64,000 nt of DNA from positions 81,423,430 through 81,487,429 of the forward strand of contig NC_077227.1 of the NCBI RefSeq assembly GCF_027887165.1. The letters run 5' to 3'. The position numbers and the translations under genes are program-made. Shown piece after piece: positions 40,501 to 43,770 of this stretch. The stretch is from Monodelphis domestica. Taxonomy: Eukaryota > Chordata > Mammalia > Didelphimorphia > Didelphidae. The notes below the pieces were generated by a model, which saw only the letters and a list, made by a program, of their open reading frames with translations, made no database searches and had not been told where the DNA came from. How positions within the stretch are numbered: position 1 is the first letter of the stretch; each line of letters opens with the position of its first letter.

Positions 40501-42467
40501 TCTTTGCCAGTTTTTGGTGGAGGGTGGTGGTGGTGGTGTGAAACCTCAAGGTTGTTTTAATCCAGGAAGGCTGGGCTCTGAGTTTTGAGAGAGTCCTCTG
40601 GGTCTATGATTCTTGGTAACAGGTGGAGGAAACAGTAGAAAGATTTCCTTGGAGAAAACAGCTTCAGGAATTAAAGGCAGGAAATCTGGATCTTCTCTCT
40701 CGTGGCTTGTGGTGGGGGTGGGGAACAACCCTCCAGCCATTCAGAAACTGAACCTTTCAGCTTTCAGTCCTGGGACCAAAGACCCTAGGGCTCTTCAGAA
40801 TGCCCCCTAGCCAACGGTTCTCTCCCATAATCCCTTGCTGTTCAAACTGTCACTCCAGCCCCTGTCAGTCAATCATGGGATTTCAATAGCCTTCCTTGCC
40901 AATCCAAACAGCTTAAGGAGTATAATTTCATAGCATTCACTTTCATTTGCTTTATTGTTCTTTCTTAATTTTTTTAGCAATTATATATTATTTTCCTGGC
41001 TCTTATTATTTCCTCTGCATTAGTTTAGATAAGTCTGTCAATGCCTCTCTTTATTCGTCATATTTTTCATTTCTTATAGCACAGTAATATACCAATATAT
41101 TCATGTACATCAACTGTTTCCTGTTCTCTATTGACTAACATTTACTTTATTTGTAATTATTTTTAGAAATTCTCTTGAAATGATTGTGTTCTTTTATTTT
41201 CACATGATAGATATGATAGTTTCAGCTTTGGAACTTAAAATGATATTCAATATTTTGCAATTACAGGTCAGCTACAGAACTTTTTGAAATTTATAATATG
41301 AAGACAATGACATTTAACCCTCCTGTAATGTCAGCTAATCCTTCAAAAAAGGTATGCTCTTTTTGTTTCTTAATGTGAGATCTTTTTTCCACCTCAGAGC
41401 TTAACTTCTGAATTGATCATAAGAGGTACAGTAAAGTTAGGCTATGTTGAAGAGAAGGGATGGTGGCATGAAAGAAATTAATGCAAGAGATGTCCAGTGG
41501 CCAACGAAGACAGAACCATATTCTGTTTTAGATTTTAACCAGAGGATTGAGCTCCTGTTGGTTGAGAATGTAAGGGGTTAAAATTAAAGGACTGGACTAA
41601 ATTTATAAGAGTGTGGTTGCCCGGAATTATTATTCAATTCCAAATGATATTTTATGGTAATTTATTTACAAAAGGAGAAAGAGTGAAAGTAAGAAAATCA
41701 GACAGTAGATATTTACTCTGGCCCGGTTTGAACAGGCAGGGTTTCAGAGGCCCAGCAAAGGGGGCCAGAGGTAAATCAAGAAGGGTTTTAGCCATGAGGC
41801 CTCCTCCAAGATGAGGGGCCTCTCTGGAGGCTAGTACCTCCAGGAAAGCCAGGAAAGGGAGTCAGTCTTTTTTACTCACCCATGTGTTAGTCCTAAGGGA
41901 AAATTCAAGAGCAGTCCAAGGTCCCTAAGTTCCTTCAAGTTAAGTTCCAAGGTGAAAGACCTTCTCACAGCATGTTCTTGGCATTTTTAATGACTCTTCC
42001 TTTCATCACTTCCTGTGCCTTCCTTCCACTTTTACTTGGACCAATTATAGCTATAGTTTTGCTTAGGACTGCCAAGGGGTCAGTCAGTGGGTTCTGATTC
42101 CTCAACCAGTTTCACACATGTGAGTCATAGACCTCCCCTACTTAAGGTTCAGTCTGGTGTATATGCTTTAGGTGATTAAATCTAAAAACGGGGCAGGGGA
42201 AGAGTTAATCCCATCTTCACAATAGCCAACCCTTGGTAGCTCTCTTATATAGAGCTTTTTAGCTCTATATAAGAGTAACTTTGAGTTTGTGCCTTCTGTT
42301 TTTTTCAGGATAAAGTTTTCCATGGGGATTCATATATAAATGAAGAGTTAAATCAACTAATAAGAACTCATTGCAATGAAACTACTATTCAACAGCCTCT
42401 GGATTTTACAAGATACTTTAAAACATCAGACAATAGATGTAAAGGGGAAACAGCTGGAAGAACATGA
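4429..42467 (+). CDS. NOC3L: NOC3L, nucleolar complex protein 3 homolog (complete, 21 coding exons)
   Basis: NOC3L is the vertebrate homolog of yeast Noc3p, a nucleolar factor that acts with NOC2-type partners in maturation and export of pre-60S ribosomal particles; the yeast protein is also linked to replication initiation. Joining 4429-4437, 5671-5878, 8691-8811, 9369-9526, 9605-9655, 12730-12860, 14375-14536, 18729-18822, 20361-20536, 22051-22179, 23918-24049, 26423-26503, 26729-26829, 30969-31041, 31119-31182, 31266-31337, 35597-35778, 36399-36527, 36909-37006, 41267-41351 and 42309-42467 gives one open frame of 804 residues (human about 800). All introns are GT-AG. Visible parts: a basic N terminus (about residues 4-60), acidic stretches near 76-90 and 170-183, the NOC3 N-terminal domain (about 190-300), a charged coiled-coil-like segment (about 430-484), and the CBF/Mak21-type domain (about 540-700). 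The start is the first ATG after the CpG island, giving MKA as in human. The C terminus runs about ten residues past the remembered human end. Identity is very secure. Confidence 0.97.
4630..4905 (-). mobile_element. MIR/CORE-like SINE, antisense (NOC3L intron 1)
   Basis: TTTATTAAGAGCCTACTAAGTGCC...GTGCTAAG at one end and GAACTGAGGCAAGC...ACTCAAGTCTTCCTGACTAC...CACTCTATTCACTG at the other, the reverse complement of a tRNA-headed CORE-SINE. Confidence 0.75.
5225..5520 (-). mobile_element. MIR SINE, antisense (NOC3L intron 1)
   Basis: TTTGATCCTTACAACAACTCTGTAAGG and GAAACATAGGCTCACTGAAGTGA...GGGTCACACAACTAGTAAG are MIR core and tRNA-side sequence. Confidence 0.75.
5671..5878 (+). CDS. NOC3L: NOC3L coding exon 2
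   Basis: Acceptor TTTTCTAG, donor GTAAGTG. It encodes residues 4-72, very rich in Lys and Arg ([18 protein letters not shown] at the start), the probable nuclear/nucleolar targeting region. It ends after the first base of codon 73. Confidence 0.96.
5879..6550. other. NOC3L intron 2, first part; no clear feature
   Basis: AT-rich sequence with a short TATG/CATA run at about 5970-6008. Nothing else recognised. Confidence 0.5.
6560..8200 (-). mobile_element. Probable RTE-type LINE relic, antisense, with another repeat block inside
   Basis: Minus-strand translation around 7200-7600 gives scattered RTE-like reverse-transcriptase 3' similarity ([16 protein letters not shown] resembles the EI-RRI---W-AFGKL stretch of RTE/BovB elements). 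A GC-richer block at about 6985-7210 looks like a separate inserted repeat of a family I do not name. Assigned by eye. Confidence 0.4.
8200..8690. other. NOC3L intron 2, last part
   Basis: A short L2/MIR-like tail at about 8285-8335 (TTAAGCATCTGCTCTGTGCTG, GCACTGGGCTAAG); the rest is AT-rich and unrecognised. Confidence 0.45.
8691..8811 (+). CDS. NOC3L: NOC3L coding exon 3
   Basis: Acceptor GATACAG, donor GTAAGT. Residues 73-113 include an acidic run (EEEEED) and [18 protein letters not shown], nearly identical to human NOC3L. Confidence 0.96.
8908..8936. repeat. (CA)n/(TA)n microsatellite
   Basis: An uninterrupted CA run of about 12 units then TATAT, in NOC3L intron 3. Confidence 0.95.
9369..9526 (+). 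CDS. NOC3L: NOC3L coding exon 4
   Basis: Acceptor CATGCAG, donor GTAAGC. Residues 113-166 include [19 protein letters not shown] and the conserved IHLLPIKDK segment ending in TREKP. Confidence 0.96.
9605..9655 (+). CDS. NOC3L: NOC3L coding exon 5
   Basis: Short exon, acceptor CATGCAG, donor GTAATT. It encodes an acidic linker ([14 protein letters not shown]), residues 166-183, less conserved than its neighbours, as in other vertebrates. Confidence 0.92.
9735..10120 (-). mobile_element. L1 3' fragment, antisense, with a 17-C run
   Basis: Reverse complement of an L1 3' UTR (TTTGATCCACATCC, TTCTCTGGAGATGGATAGCAT, TTCATGCAGATCTT), closely matching 38640-38900. A run of 17 C occupies 9766-9782. 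In NOC3L intron 5. Confidence 0.85.
10168..10292 (-). mobile_element. tRNA SINE fragment, antisense
   Basis: GAGTTAAGTGACTTCCCCAAGGTCACATAGCTAAGAAG...CAATCACTGAGTCACCTAGCTGCCCCC is the reverse complement of the SINE head and body; the A-tail part is absent. Confidence 0.85.
10650..11040 (-). mobile_element. CR1/L2-clade LINE ORF2 relic, antisense
   Basis: ATGTCCAAAACAGAACTTGTTATC preceded by CTCCCAGATCTGTATTTCTAG is the reverse-transcriptase 3' region seen again at 24.9 kb and 28.3 kb (the strand is assigned from the shared order and is uncertain). Much diverged. Confidence 0.5.
11085..11310 (-). mobile_element. L1 relic, antisense
   Basis: CTTATAGCACAATAATATTCCATTC, CATAATTTGTTCAGCCATTC and TTTCCAATTCTTCAG are the reverse complement of the ORF2/3' UTR junction of L1. 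Confidence 0.8.
11310..12729. other. NOC3L intron 5, distal part
   Basis: Mostly unrecognised AT-rich sequence with an L2-like tail near 11640-11690 (CCCAATAAATGCTGGTTAATTGAA). Purine-rich AGAGGAGG stretch at about 12040-12085. Confidence 0.45.
12730..12860 (+). CDS. NOC3L: NOC3L coding exon 6
   Basis: Acceptor TTGTTTCAG, donor GTAAAT. Residues 183-226 include [20 protein letters not shown] and end in LSDPESN, exactly where the human frame passes to IKKLKEL. The frame stays open into the intron as far as 13072; this is read-through, not exon. Confidence 0.95.
12861..13660. other. NOC3L intron 6, first part
   Basis: The exon 6 frame stays open until a TAG at 13070-13072. No known domain or repeat is seen in the extension or after it. 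Confidence 0.5.
13662..13862 (+). mobile_element. Marsupial A-tailed tRNA SINE, full length
   Basis: Head GGGCAGCTGGGTGGCTCAG, B box GGTTCAAATC, 3' end AGTATTGACTCTTAAGACGG...GGGTTTA with an A-tail. Flanking AAAATATGTGT occurs just before the head and after the tail, a probable target duplication, which fits L1-mediated insertion. Confidence 0.92.
14030..14070. repeat. (TA)n/(CA)n microsatellite
   Basis: About nine TA units, then ACACACATACATACATA, preceded by a run of nine C. Confidence 0.92.
14375..14536 (+). CDS. NOC3L: NOC3L coding exon 7
   Basis: Acceptor TTTAACAG, donor GTATTG. It encodes residues 227-280, 54 whole codons, including [19 protein letters not shown], the strongly conserved core of the NOC3 N-terminal domain. 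Confidence 0.96.
14590..15130 (-). mobile_element. LTR-like fossil, antisense (NOC3L intron 7)
   Basis: Starts near TGTGGCAAATAAAATTG; a minus-strand AATAAA at about 14650 sits where an LTR poly(A) signal would be; the rest is non-LINE, non-SINE sequence with C and purine tracts. Family not identified and the right boundary is uncertain. Confidence 0.35.
15400..15560 (-). mobile_element. MIR-like SINE fragment, antisense
   Basis: TTTATAAAGTACTTTAGGGTTTACA...AATTCTGTGAGGTAAG is MIR core sequence. Confidence 0.6.
15770..17960 (-). mobile_element. Series of old L1 pieces, antisense (NOC3L intron 7)
   Basis: At least three blocks (about 15770-16060, 16700-16910, 17220-17960) read as reverse-complement L1 3' UTR and ORF2 (for example GTACCAGTTCATATGCATTT, ATTCTGTTACTTTCACATGCCATAG). 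Strongly diverged; exact joins are not resolvable by eye. Confidence 0.55.
17961..18728. other. NOC3L intron 7, last part
   Basis: AT-rich sequence before exon 8; no family recognised. Confidence 0.45.
18729..18822 (+). CDS. NOC3L: NOC3L coding exon 8
   Basis: Acceptor CTTATAG, donor GTAAAA. Residues 281-312 include [20 protein letters not shown], identical to the human segment as remembered. Confidence 0.96.
19240..19495 (+). mobile_element. MIR SINE (NOC3L intron 8)
   Basis: GACACTAGCTATATGGCCTT, CTCAATTTCCTCATTTTCAA, TGAGAATCAAATGAGATAAT and AGCACAGTGCTTGG follow each other in MIR order. Confidence 0.85.
19496..19625 (+). mobile_element. CORE/MAR-like SINE fragment
   Basis: GTGATTCTGGATAAGTTGCTTAACC, CCCATTTCCTCATTTCTAAAA and GGTTCCTTCTATCTCTAAATC, a second tRNA-derived SINE directly after the MIR. 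Confidence 0.7.
19626..20360. other. NOC3L intron 8, last part
   Basis: A T-rich remnant at about 19880-19930 resembles the A-tail end of an antisense SINE (CCTTACCTTCCATCTTAG); otherwise unrecognised. Confidence 0.45.
20361..20536 (+). CDS. NOC3L: NOC3L coding exon 9
   Basis: Acceptor TGATTAG, donor GTACGT. Residues 312-370 include [20 protein letters not shown] and the hydrophobic [14 protein letters not shown] Lys replaces the Met I remember in human NDMSKL. Confidence 0.96.
20662..20717. repeat. Tandem duplication of a 26-28 bp unit
   Basis: The unit AAAAAAAGTAAACTTTCAG plus TATTATT occurs twice in direct succession, the copies differing only in the length of the A run. Confidence 0.92.
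21015..22010 (-). mobile_element. L1 relic, antisense, interrupted by a SINE
   Basis: Reverse-complement L1 sequence (TTCTCACCTCACTTTGAATC, GATCTCTTTGGATTATAGA, TTGCTTTCCAGAATAGCTAG, TTGTTCACATGGTTGTTGATAG) continues on both sides of the SINE at 21188-21402, in NOC3L intron 9. Confidence 0.82.
21188..21402 (-). mobile_element. Marsupial A-tailed tRNA SINE, antisense, full length
   Basis: Poly-T then ACCCATACCTTCCATCTTGG, the body GGGTCACACAGCTGGGAAG and the head CACTGAGCCACCCAGCTGCC. Flanking TCTTCCCATC and CCTTTCCATG are a possible degraded target duplication. Younger than the L1 it splits. Confidence 0.92.
22051..22179 (+). CDS. NOC3L: NOC3L coding exon 10
   Basis: Acceptor GTGTTTCAG, donor GTAAAG. 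It encodes residues 371-413, 43 whole codons, including [12 protein letters not shown]. Conserved helical-repeat part of the protein. Confidence 0.96.
22180..22885. other. NOC3L intron 10, first part
   Basis: No family recognised with confidence. Confidence 0.4.
22890..23065 (+). mobile_element. CORE/MAR-like tRNA SINE
   Basis: ATTAGATTTGAATTCCAGTCC (B box), CTTCAGTTTCCTCATTTCTAA and GGTTCCTTCTGACTCTAAATCC occur in SINE order. Confidence 0.75.
23066..23917. other. NOC3L intron 10, last part
   Basis: AT-rich; no repeat family or coding match recognised. Confidence 0.4.
23918..24049 (+). CDS. NOC3L: NOC3L coding exon 11
   Basis: Acceptor AATCATTAG behind a long T tract, donor GTCTGA, a weak donor lacking A at +3. 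Residues 414-457 include [16 protein letters not shown] and [13 protein letters not shown]. Confidence 0.94.
24185..24705 (+). mobile_element. L2/CR1-clade LINE 3' region
   Basis: CTTGCTTTCAAGAAGCTGACAG, AGGTAGCTTTTGAGCTGAACCC, TTATATTTAATCCTGGAGG and AGTCATGATCAGA follow the order of the long L2-type 3' region of mammals. Confidence 0.65.
24730..26185 (-). mobile_element. CR1/L2-clade LINE ORF2 relic split by an L1
   Basis: 24730-24998 (CCTGTCCAAAACAG end) and 25830-26185 (ACAACCTAGGTGTCATCATTAC onward) are consecutive parts of the same reverse-transcriptase region as 28075-28690; the antisense L1 at 25000-25825 lies between. Strand is an assumption from shared order. Confidence 0.55.
25000..25825 (-). 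mobile_element. L1 3' part, antisense, inserted in an older LINE
   Basis: TTTAATTACATGTGGAAACA, CTGACATTTTGCGATTTTCTC, ATTCCATATGCTGTGAC, TTGCTGGGTCAAAGTGTATG and CACTTCACAATTGTGCCAAC read as reverse-complement L1. A (TA)n run sits at about 25588-25610. Confidence 0.82.
26423..26503 (+). CDS. NOC3L: NOC3L coding exon 12
   Basis: Acceptor ATTTTCAG, donor GTGAGC. Residues 458-484, [20 protein letters not shown] and onward, form a highly charged, probably coiled-coil segment. Confidence 0.96.
26729..26829 (+). CDS. NOC3L: NOC3L coding exon 13
   Basis: Acceptor TCCTATAG, donor GTAAGA. Residues 485-518 include [20 protein letters not shown] and LEGLA; the last codon (AA|G) is completed by the next exon. 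Confidence 0.96.
26935..27480 (+). mobile_element. L2-clade LINE 3' pieces
   Basis: 26935-27005 and 27180-27480 match the same 3' region as 24185-24705; a second L2-tail-like piece (AGTGCTTAGCACCATACCTG) at about 27060-27170 interrupts them. Confidence 0.5.
27539..27745 (+). mobile_element. Marsupial A-tailed tRNA SINE
   Basis: GGGCAGCTGGGTGGCTCAG head, GGTTCAAATTTGACC and GTGACCCTGGGCAAGTCAC body; the 3' end is diverged (TTCTTGATTCTAAGACAG). Confidence 0.9.
27770..27910 (-). mobile_element. L1 fragment, antisense
   Basis: GTGATTTGGAGCATTCTTTC and ATATTTGTTCATACCTTTTGA are reverse-complement L1 ORF2. Confidence 0.75.
28075..28690 (-). mobile_element. CR1/L2-clade LINE ORF2 relic
   Basis: TCTATATATCCAGCTCTAG, CATTTCAAATTGGATGTCTC, ACTCAATATGTTAAAAATAAC and GGGTGTCATCATTC: the longest copy of the family also seen at 10.7 kb and 24.7 kb. 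Strand assumed. Confidence 0.55.
28760..28812 (-). mobile_element. tRNA SINE head fragment, antisense
   Basis: GGCCTGGCTCTTAATCTACTGAGCTACCTTGCCACCC is the reverse complement of the SINE head, diverged. Confidence 0.6.
28925..29100 (-). mobile_element. CORE/MAR-like SINE, antisense
   Basis: CTTCATTTTATGAATGAAGAAACTGAG and TTTAAGTGATATGCCTTAGGTCATAG show the usual reversed SINE order. Confidence 0.65.
29590..29855 (-). mobile_element. tRNA/CORE SINE, antisense (same family as 61490-61690)
   Basis: TGTCTCCTCCCAGTGCAGACC, TTTTCTGCAACTTAATATCTTGAG, GGTCCCACAGCCAGAA and CTTGAACCCAAGTCTTTCTGTC align in order with the copy at 61.5 kb. Confidence 0.65.
30085..30590 (-). mobile_element. L1 relic, antisense (NOC3L intron 13)
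   Basis: TCACCTTACTTTGCATTAG, ATTTCTTATGGAACAATAG, CAGCTATTCCTCAATTAATGG, TTGCTGGATCAAGGGTAAC and CACAGCTCTGCCAACA are reverse-complement L1. Confidence 0.87.
30969..31041 (+). CDS. NOC3L: NOC3L coding exon 14
   Basis: Acceptor CATTCTAG, donor GTAAGT. Residues 518-542, [20 protein letters not shown] then IESG, are almost invariant among vertebrates. Confidence 0.96.
31119..31182 (+). CDS. NOC3L: NOC3L coding exon 15
   Basis: Acceptor TTTATAG, donor GTAAAG. Residues 543-564 are [15 protein letters not shown] then HILSGQ, entering the CBF/Mak21-type domain. Only 77 bases separate it from exon 14. Confidence 0.96.
31266..31337 (+). CDS. NOC3L: NOC3L coding exon 16
   Basis: Acceptor TTTAAACAG, donor GTATGT. 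Residues 564-588 include [20 protein letters not shown]. The intron that follows (4.3 kb) holds the ERV relic. Confidence 0.96.
31338..31900. other. NOC3L intron 16, first part
   Basis: No repeat family recognised. Confidence 0.4.
31960..32215 (+). mobile_element. Old L1 fragment, sense
   Basis: ACCAAAATATTTATAGTGGG, TAGTACAGAATTGGAAACAAAG and AATGTGGTTCATGAATTTAATGGAATG correspond to L1 ORF2 end (compare 1630 and 53225). Confidence 0.7.
32265..32450 (+). repeat. Degenerate tandem repeat, about 27-bp period
   Basis: Successive units built on AAATCAAGGTGTC(T)CCATCCTG / AAATCAAGATATCTTAACC / AATCTCAAGGTGTCACAATCC. In one frame this reads as a repeated RCLHPVRKS-like peptide, which is a by-product of the repeat and not evidence of a gene. 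It could be the U3 part of a nearby LTR. Confidence 0.6.
32770..34720. mobile_element. Endogenous retrovirus fossil: env-like piece between two LTR remnants in opposite orientation
   Basis: About 32905-33200 (minus) and about 34470-34690 (plus) are inverted copies of one LTR segment: the right copy carries GAATAAACTTTG, the left its reverse complement. Between them 33290-34190 contains a plus-strand stretch with [17 protein letters not shown], which resembles betaretrovirus-like (class II) envelope proteins of mammalian ERVs. The element is broken and lacks gag and pol here. Divergence between LTR copies suggests an old insertion; the inverted arrangement means two insertions or a rearrangement. 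Confidence 0.55.
34695..34880 (-). mobile_element. L1 fragment, antisense
   Basis: TAACATTCCATTATATTCATA, CACTTGTTCAACCATTTCC and CACCACAAAAAGAGTTGCT are reverse-complement L1 ORF2 end. Confidence 0.85.
35140..35390 (-). mobile_element. tRNA SINE with RTE-like tail, antisense
   Basis: GTGTACAATTCTTTGTGGGC...TTCTTGGCAACGAATACTGG (RTE/BovB-like tail), then GATGAAGAAACTGAGAAACAG and GGGTCATATAGCTAGTAAGG (tRNA part), the structure of RTE-mobilised marsupial SINEs. Confidence 0.75.
35597..35778 (+). CDS. NOC3L: NOC3L coding exon 17
   Basis: Acceptor TATACCAG, donor GTAAGT. Residues 588-648 include [20 protein letters not shown] and the [14 protein letters not shown] end. Core of the CBF/Mak21-type domain. 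Confidence 0.97.
35888..36092 (-). mobile_element. Marsupial A-tailed tRNA SINE, antisense, full length with target duplication
   Basis: Poly-T, ACCCTTACCCTCCATCTTGG, body and CACTGAGCTACCCAGCTGCC. ATAGTAGAACTCT before and ATAATAGAATTCT after are the target duplication, 11 of 13 bases alike. Confidence 0.93.
36140..36300 (+). mobile_element. L1 3' end, sense
   Basis: GGTATCAAGTAATAACG, CCCTGTGGAATTGCTTGTCAG and a terminal AAAAAATAAAAATTTAAAA tail; only the last 160 bases of an L1. Confidence 0.8.
36399..36527 (+). CDS. NOC3L: NOC3L coding exon 18
   Basis: Acceptor GTTTTAG, donor GTGAGA. Residues 649-691 include [20 protein letters not shown], a signature stretch of this family. Confidence 0.97.
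36909..37006 (+). CDS. NOC3L: NOC3L coding exon 19
   Basis: Acceptor TCTTTCAG, donor GTAAAG. Residues 692-724 are [20 protein letters not shown] followed by [12 protein letters not shown]; end of the conserved C-terminal domain. Confidence 0.96.
37007..38235. other. NOC3L intron 19, first part
   Basis: No clear family. CCTTTTGAGTCTAATT is duplicated in tandem near 37600-37630. Confidence 0.4.
38240..39150 (-). mobile_element. L1 3' UTR and ORF2 end, antisense
   Basis: From the 3' UTR (CATGTAAGAGCACAAAACCC, GATATGCTTTGATCTGCATT, TTCTCTGGAGGTGGATAGCAT) to ORF2 (CACCACAAAAAGAGCTGCT, CTCTTTGGGATACAGACCCA). The longest, best-preserved antisense L1 piece in NOC3L. Confidence 0.9.
39205..39460 (-). 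mobile_element. CORE/MAR-like SINE, antisense
   Basis: CCAGAGCTGGAAGGGGCCTCA, TTTGACAGACAACGAAATGG, GGTTATCACACATCTGG and AGGATTTGAACTTCCAAGCC in reversed SINE order. Confidence 0.75.
39740..40560 (-). mobile_element. Older L1 subfamily copy, antisense
   Basis: ATCTTGCTTACTTAACTTTGC, CATTCATGCTTCAGTTTC, TTGGTGAGCACCTGCTTG, TCCAGAATGATTGTGC and TGTGAAACCTCAAGGTTG follow reversed L1 order but are more diverged than 38240-39150. Confidence 0.7.
40561..40935. other. NOC3L intron 19, GC-richer unclassified block
   Basis: Not L1 or SINE; possibly part of an LTR or other mobile element, but no family recognised. Confidence 0.35.
40940..41200 (-). mobile_element. Old L1 fragment, antisense
   Basis: TTAGTTTAGATAAGTCTGTCAA, TCATTTCTTATAGCACAGTAATAT and CAACTGTTTCCTGTTC are a degraded reversed L1. 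Confidence 0.65.
41267..41351 (+). CDS. NOC3L: NOC3L coding exon 20
   Basis: Acceptor ATTACAG, donor GTATGC. Residues 724-752 include [20 protein letters not shown]; more divergent from human, as expected for the tail. Confidence 0.93.
41612..42221 (-). mobile_element. Solo LTR fossil, antisense (NOC3L intron 20)
   Basis: Begins TGTGGTTGCC and ends ATCTTCACA, with flanks AGAG and ATAG. It shares segments with the 55918-56772 LTR (ATTTTATGG...ATTT, GTCAGTCTTTT...CTCACC, ACTTAAGGTTC, AAATCTAAAAA), so it belongs to the same ERV family, shorter and older. Broken ends are possible. Confidence 0.55.
42242..42275. repeat. Perfect 15-bp hairpin upstream of the last NOC3L exon
   Basis: CTCTTATATAGAGCT (42242-42256), a TTTT loop, then AGCTCTATATAAGAG (42261-42275). 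It ends 33 bases before the first base of exon 21, about where a branch point would lie. Confidence 0.95.
42309..42467 (+). CDS. NOC3L: NOC3L coding exon 21 (terminal, with stop)
   Basis: Acceptor TTTTTTCAG; 52 codons and TGA at 42465-42467. The conserved end motif is [13 protein letters not shown]. It is followed by about ten extra residues ([12 protein letters not shown]) where the remembered human protein stops after KTSLH. A perfect 15-bp hairpin lies 33 bases before the acceptor. Confidence 0.94.
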   Translation, partial: DKVFHGDSYINEELNQLIRTHCNETTIQQPLDFTRYFKTSDNRCKGETAGRT

Positions 42468-43214
42468 TTACATATGTGTACCTTTTGGCATTTATTTCAG
42501 CCTCTCTTTGTGAAGATAACCCTGATATTTGATGACCAAAGACTGACTTAGTTGATTACCTGCTAGAGTGAGAATGTGAGAAAGGAGAAGAGAGATTTTC
42601 TCATATTTTATGATTTATTTATTGGTAAACTTTTGTACATTATATATTGTGGTAGATTTTAAGATTCCTGAATACTTCTATTTAGTGGCCTAACTGCTAT
42701 CTGGATAATGTTTTACCTGGGTAGGAAAAAAACATGCCTCTGGATAGAATGCTTTTTTTTTCTTTTTCTTTTGGCAGTCAATACTTGTGTATAAACAAAC
42801 AACACTTTTTAAAAAATTTCAACATTGATATTTTTATGAAAGCTGTCTCATTGAGTCTTAATGTATATTCTACCATATTTTTTAAAAGCCTTAATTCTAA
42901 CCATTTCTCGAGTCCTAATGGAAGAATGAAAGCATGCCAGTTAGATTGACAGATGGAAGGTAAAGAGTTTTAAAAAAGTAAAATGTAATGCTAAAATGCA
43001 CTTAAGACAGACACAGGTTTCAGGAGGACAAATAAGTCTGGAAGGAGGTTGATATAAACTTGAAAAAGTTTGGAGAACACATTAAACCACACTCCCTAAG
43101 AGTAAAAGTAATCAAAGTCATATGAATAGATTTCTGCAGGGATTAGAGGAGGAAATGGTTGAGAAATTAAAGATACTTTGAATTGAAATTAAATAGCAAC
43201 AGTAAAGCAAGCGA

Positions 43215-43362
43215 ATTTACTTTTTTCTTCCCTAAAACCCTTTCTTTCCATCTTAGAATCATTACAGTGTATTGGTTCCAAGATAGAAGAGTGGTAAGGG
43301 CTAGGCAGTGGGAGTTAAGTGACTTGTCCAGGGTCACACAGCTAGAAAGTGTCTGAGGCTGA
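43215..43362 (-). mobile_element. Marsupial A-tailed tRNA SINE, antisense, truncated
   Basis: CCCTAAAACCCTTTCTTTCC, body GGGTCACACAGCTAGAAAGTG, stopping at TCTGAGGCT; the head is missing. Lies in the likely NOC3L 3' UTR. Confidence 0.88.
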
Positions 43363-43599
43363 TTGATTTTCAAAGTTAAGTTTTTAGTAAATCACTCCAC
43401 AATTTGGGCTCAGGTAAACTGGCCTGGGGGCAGATTGAAGAGGGACTGATGTTTGTCAGATTTGGAGGTTTTAGTGGAAGACTGCACAAGCTTGATGTGA
43501 ATCGGCAGTAGGACATGGTTAGCAGAAAAACTGAATGCAGGCTTGGGCAGTGTTGAGATAGTGCTCAGGACCAGAGAGGAACAGAGCCACAGCCAGAAC

Positions 43600-43770
43600 A
43601 TTCTGTTCAGTTCTGTTGCTTATGTTTAGTCATGCAGTCATGTAGTCCTGTCTGGCTCTTTGTGACTCCACAGACCACAGGACGTCCATATTATCCAGGG
43701 GTTTTCTTGGCAAAGATACTTCTCCAGTAGATTAAGGCAAACAGCTTGCTAGTGAGTATCTGTTCCACAT
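43600..43770. mobile_element. RTE/BovB-like tail or RTE-SINE fragment
   Basis: CTGTCTGGCTCTTTGTGACTCC and GGGGTTTTCTTGGCAAAGATAC match the tail seen at 35150-35230. Confidence 0.55.
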
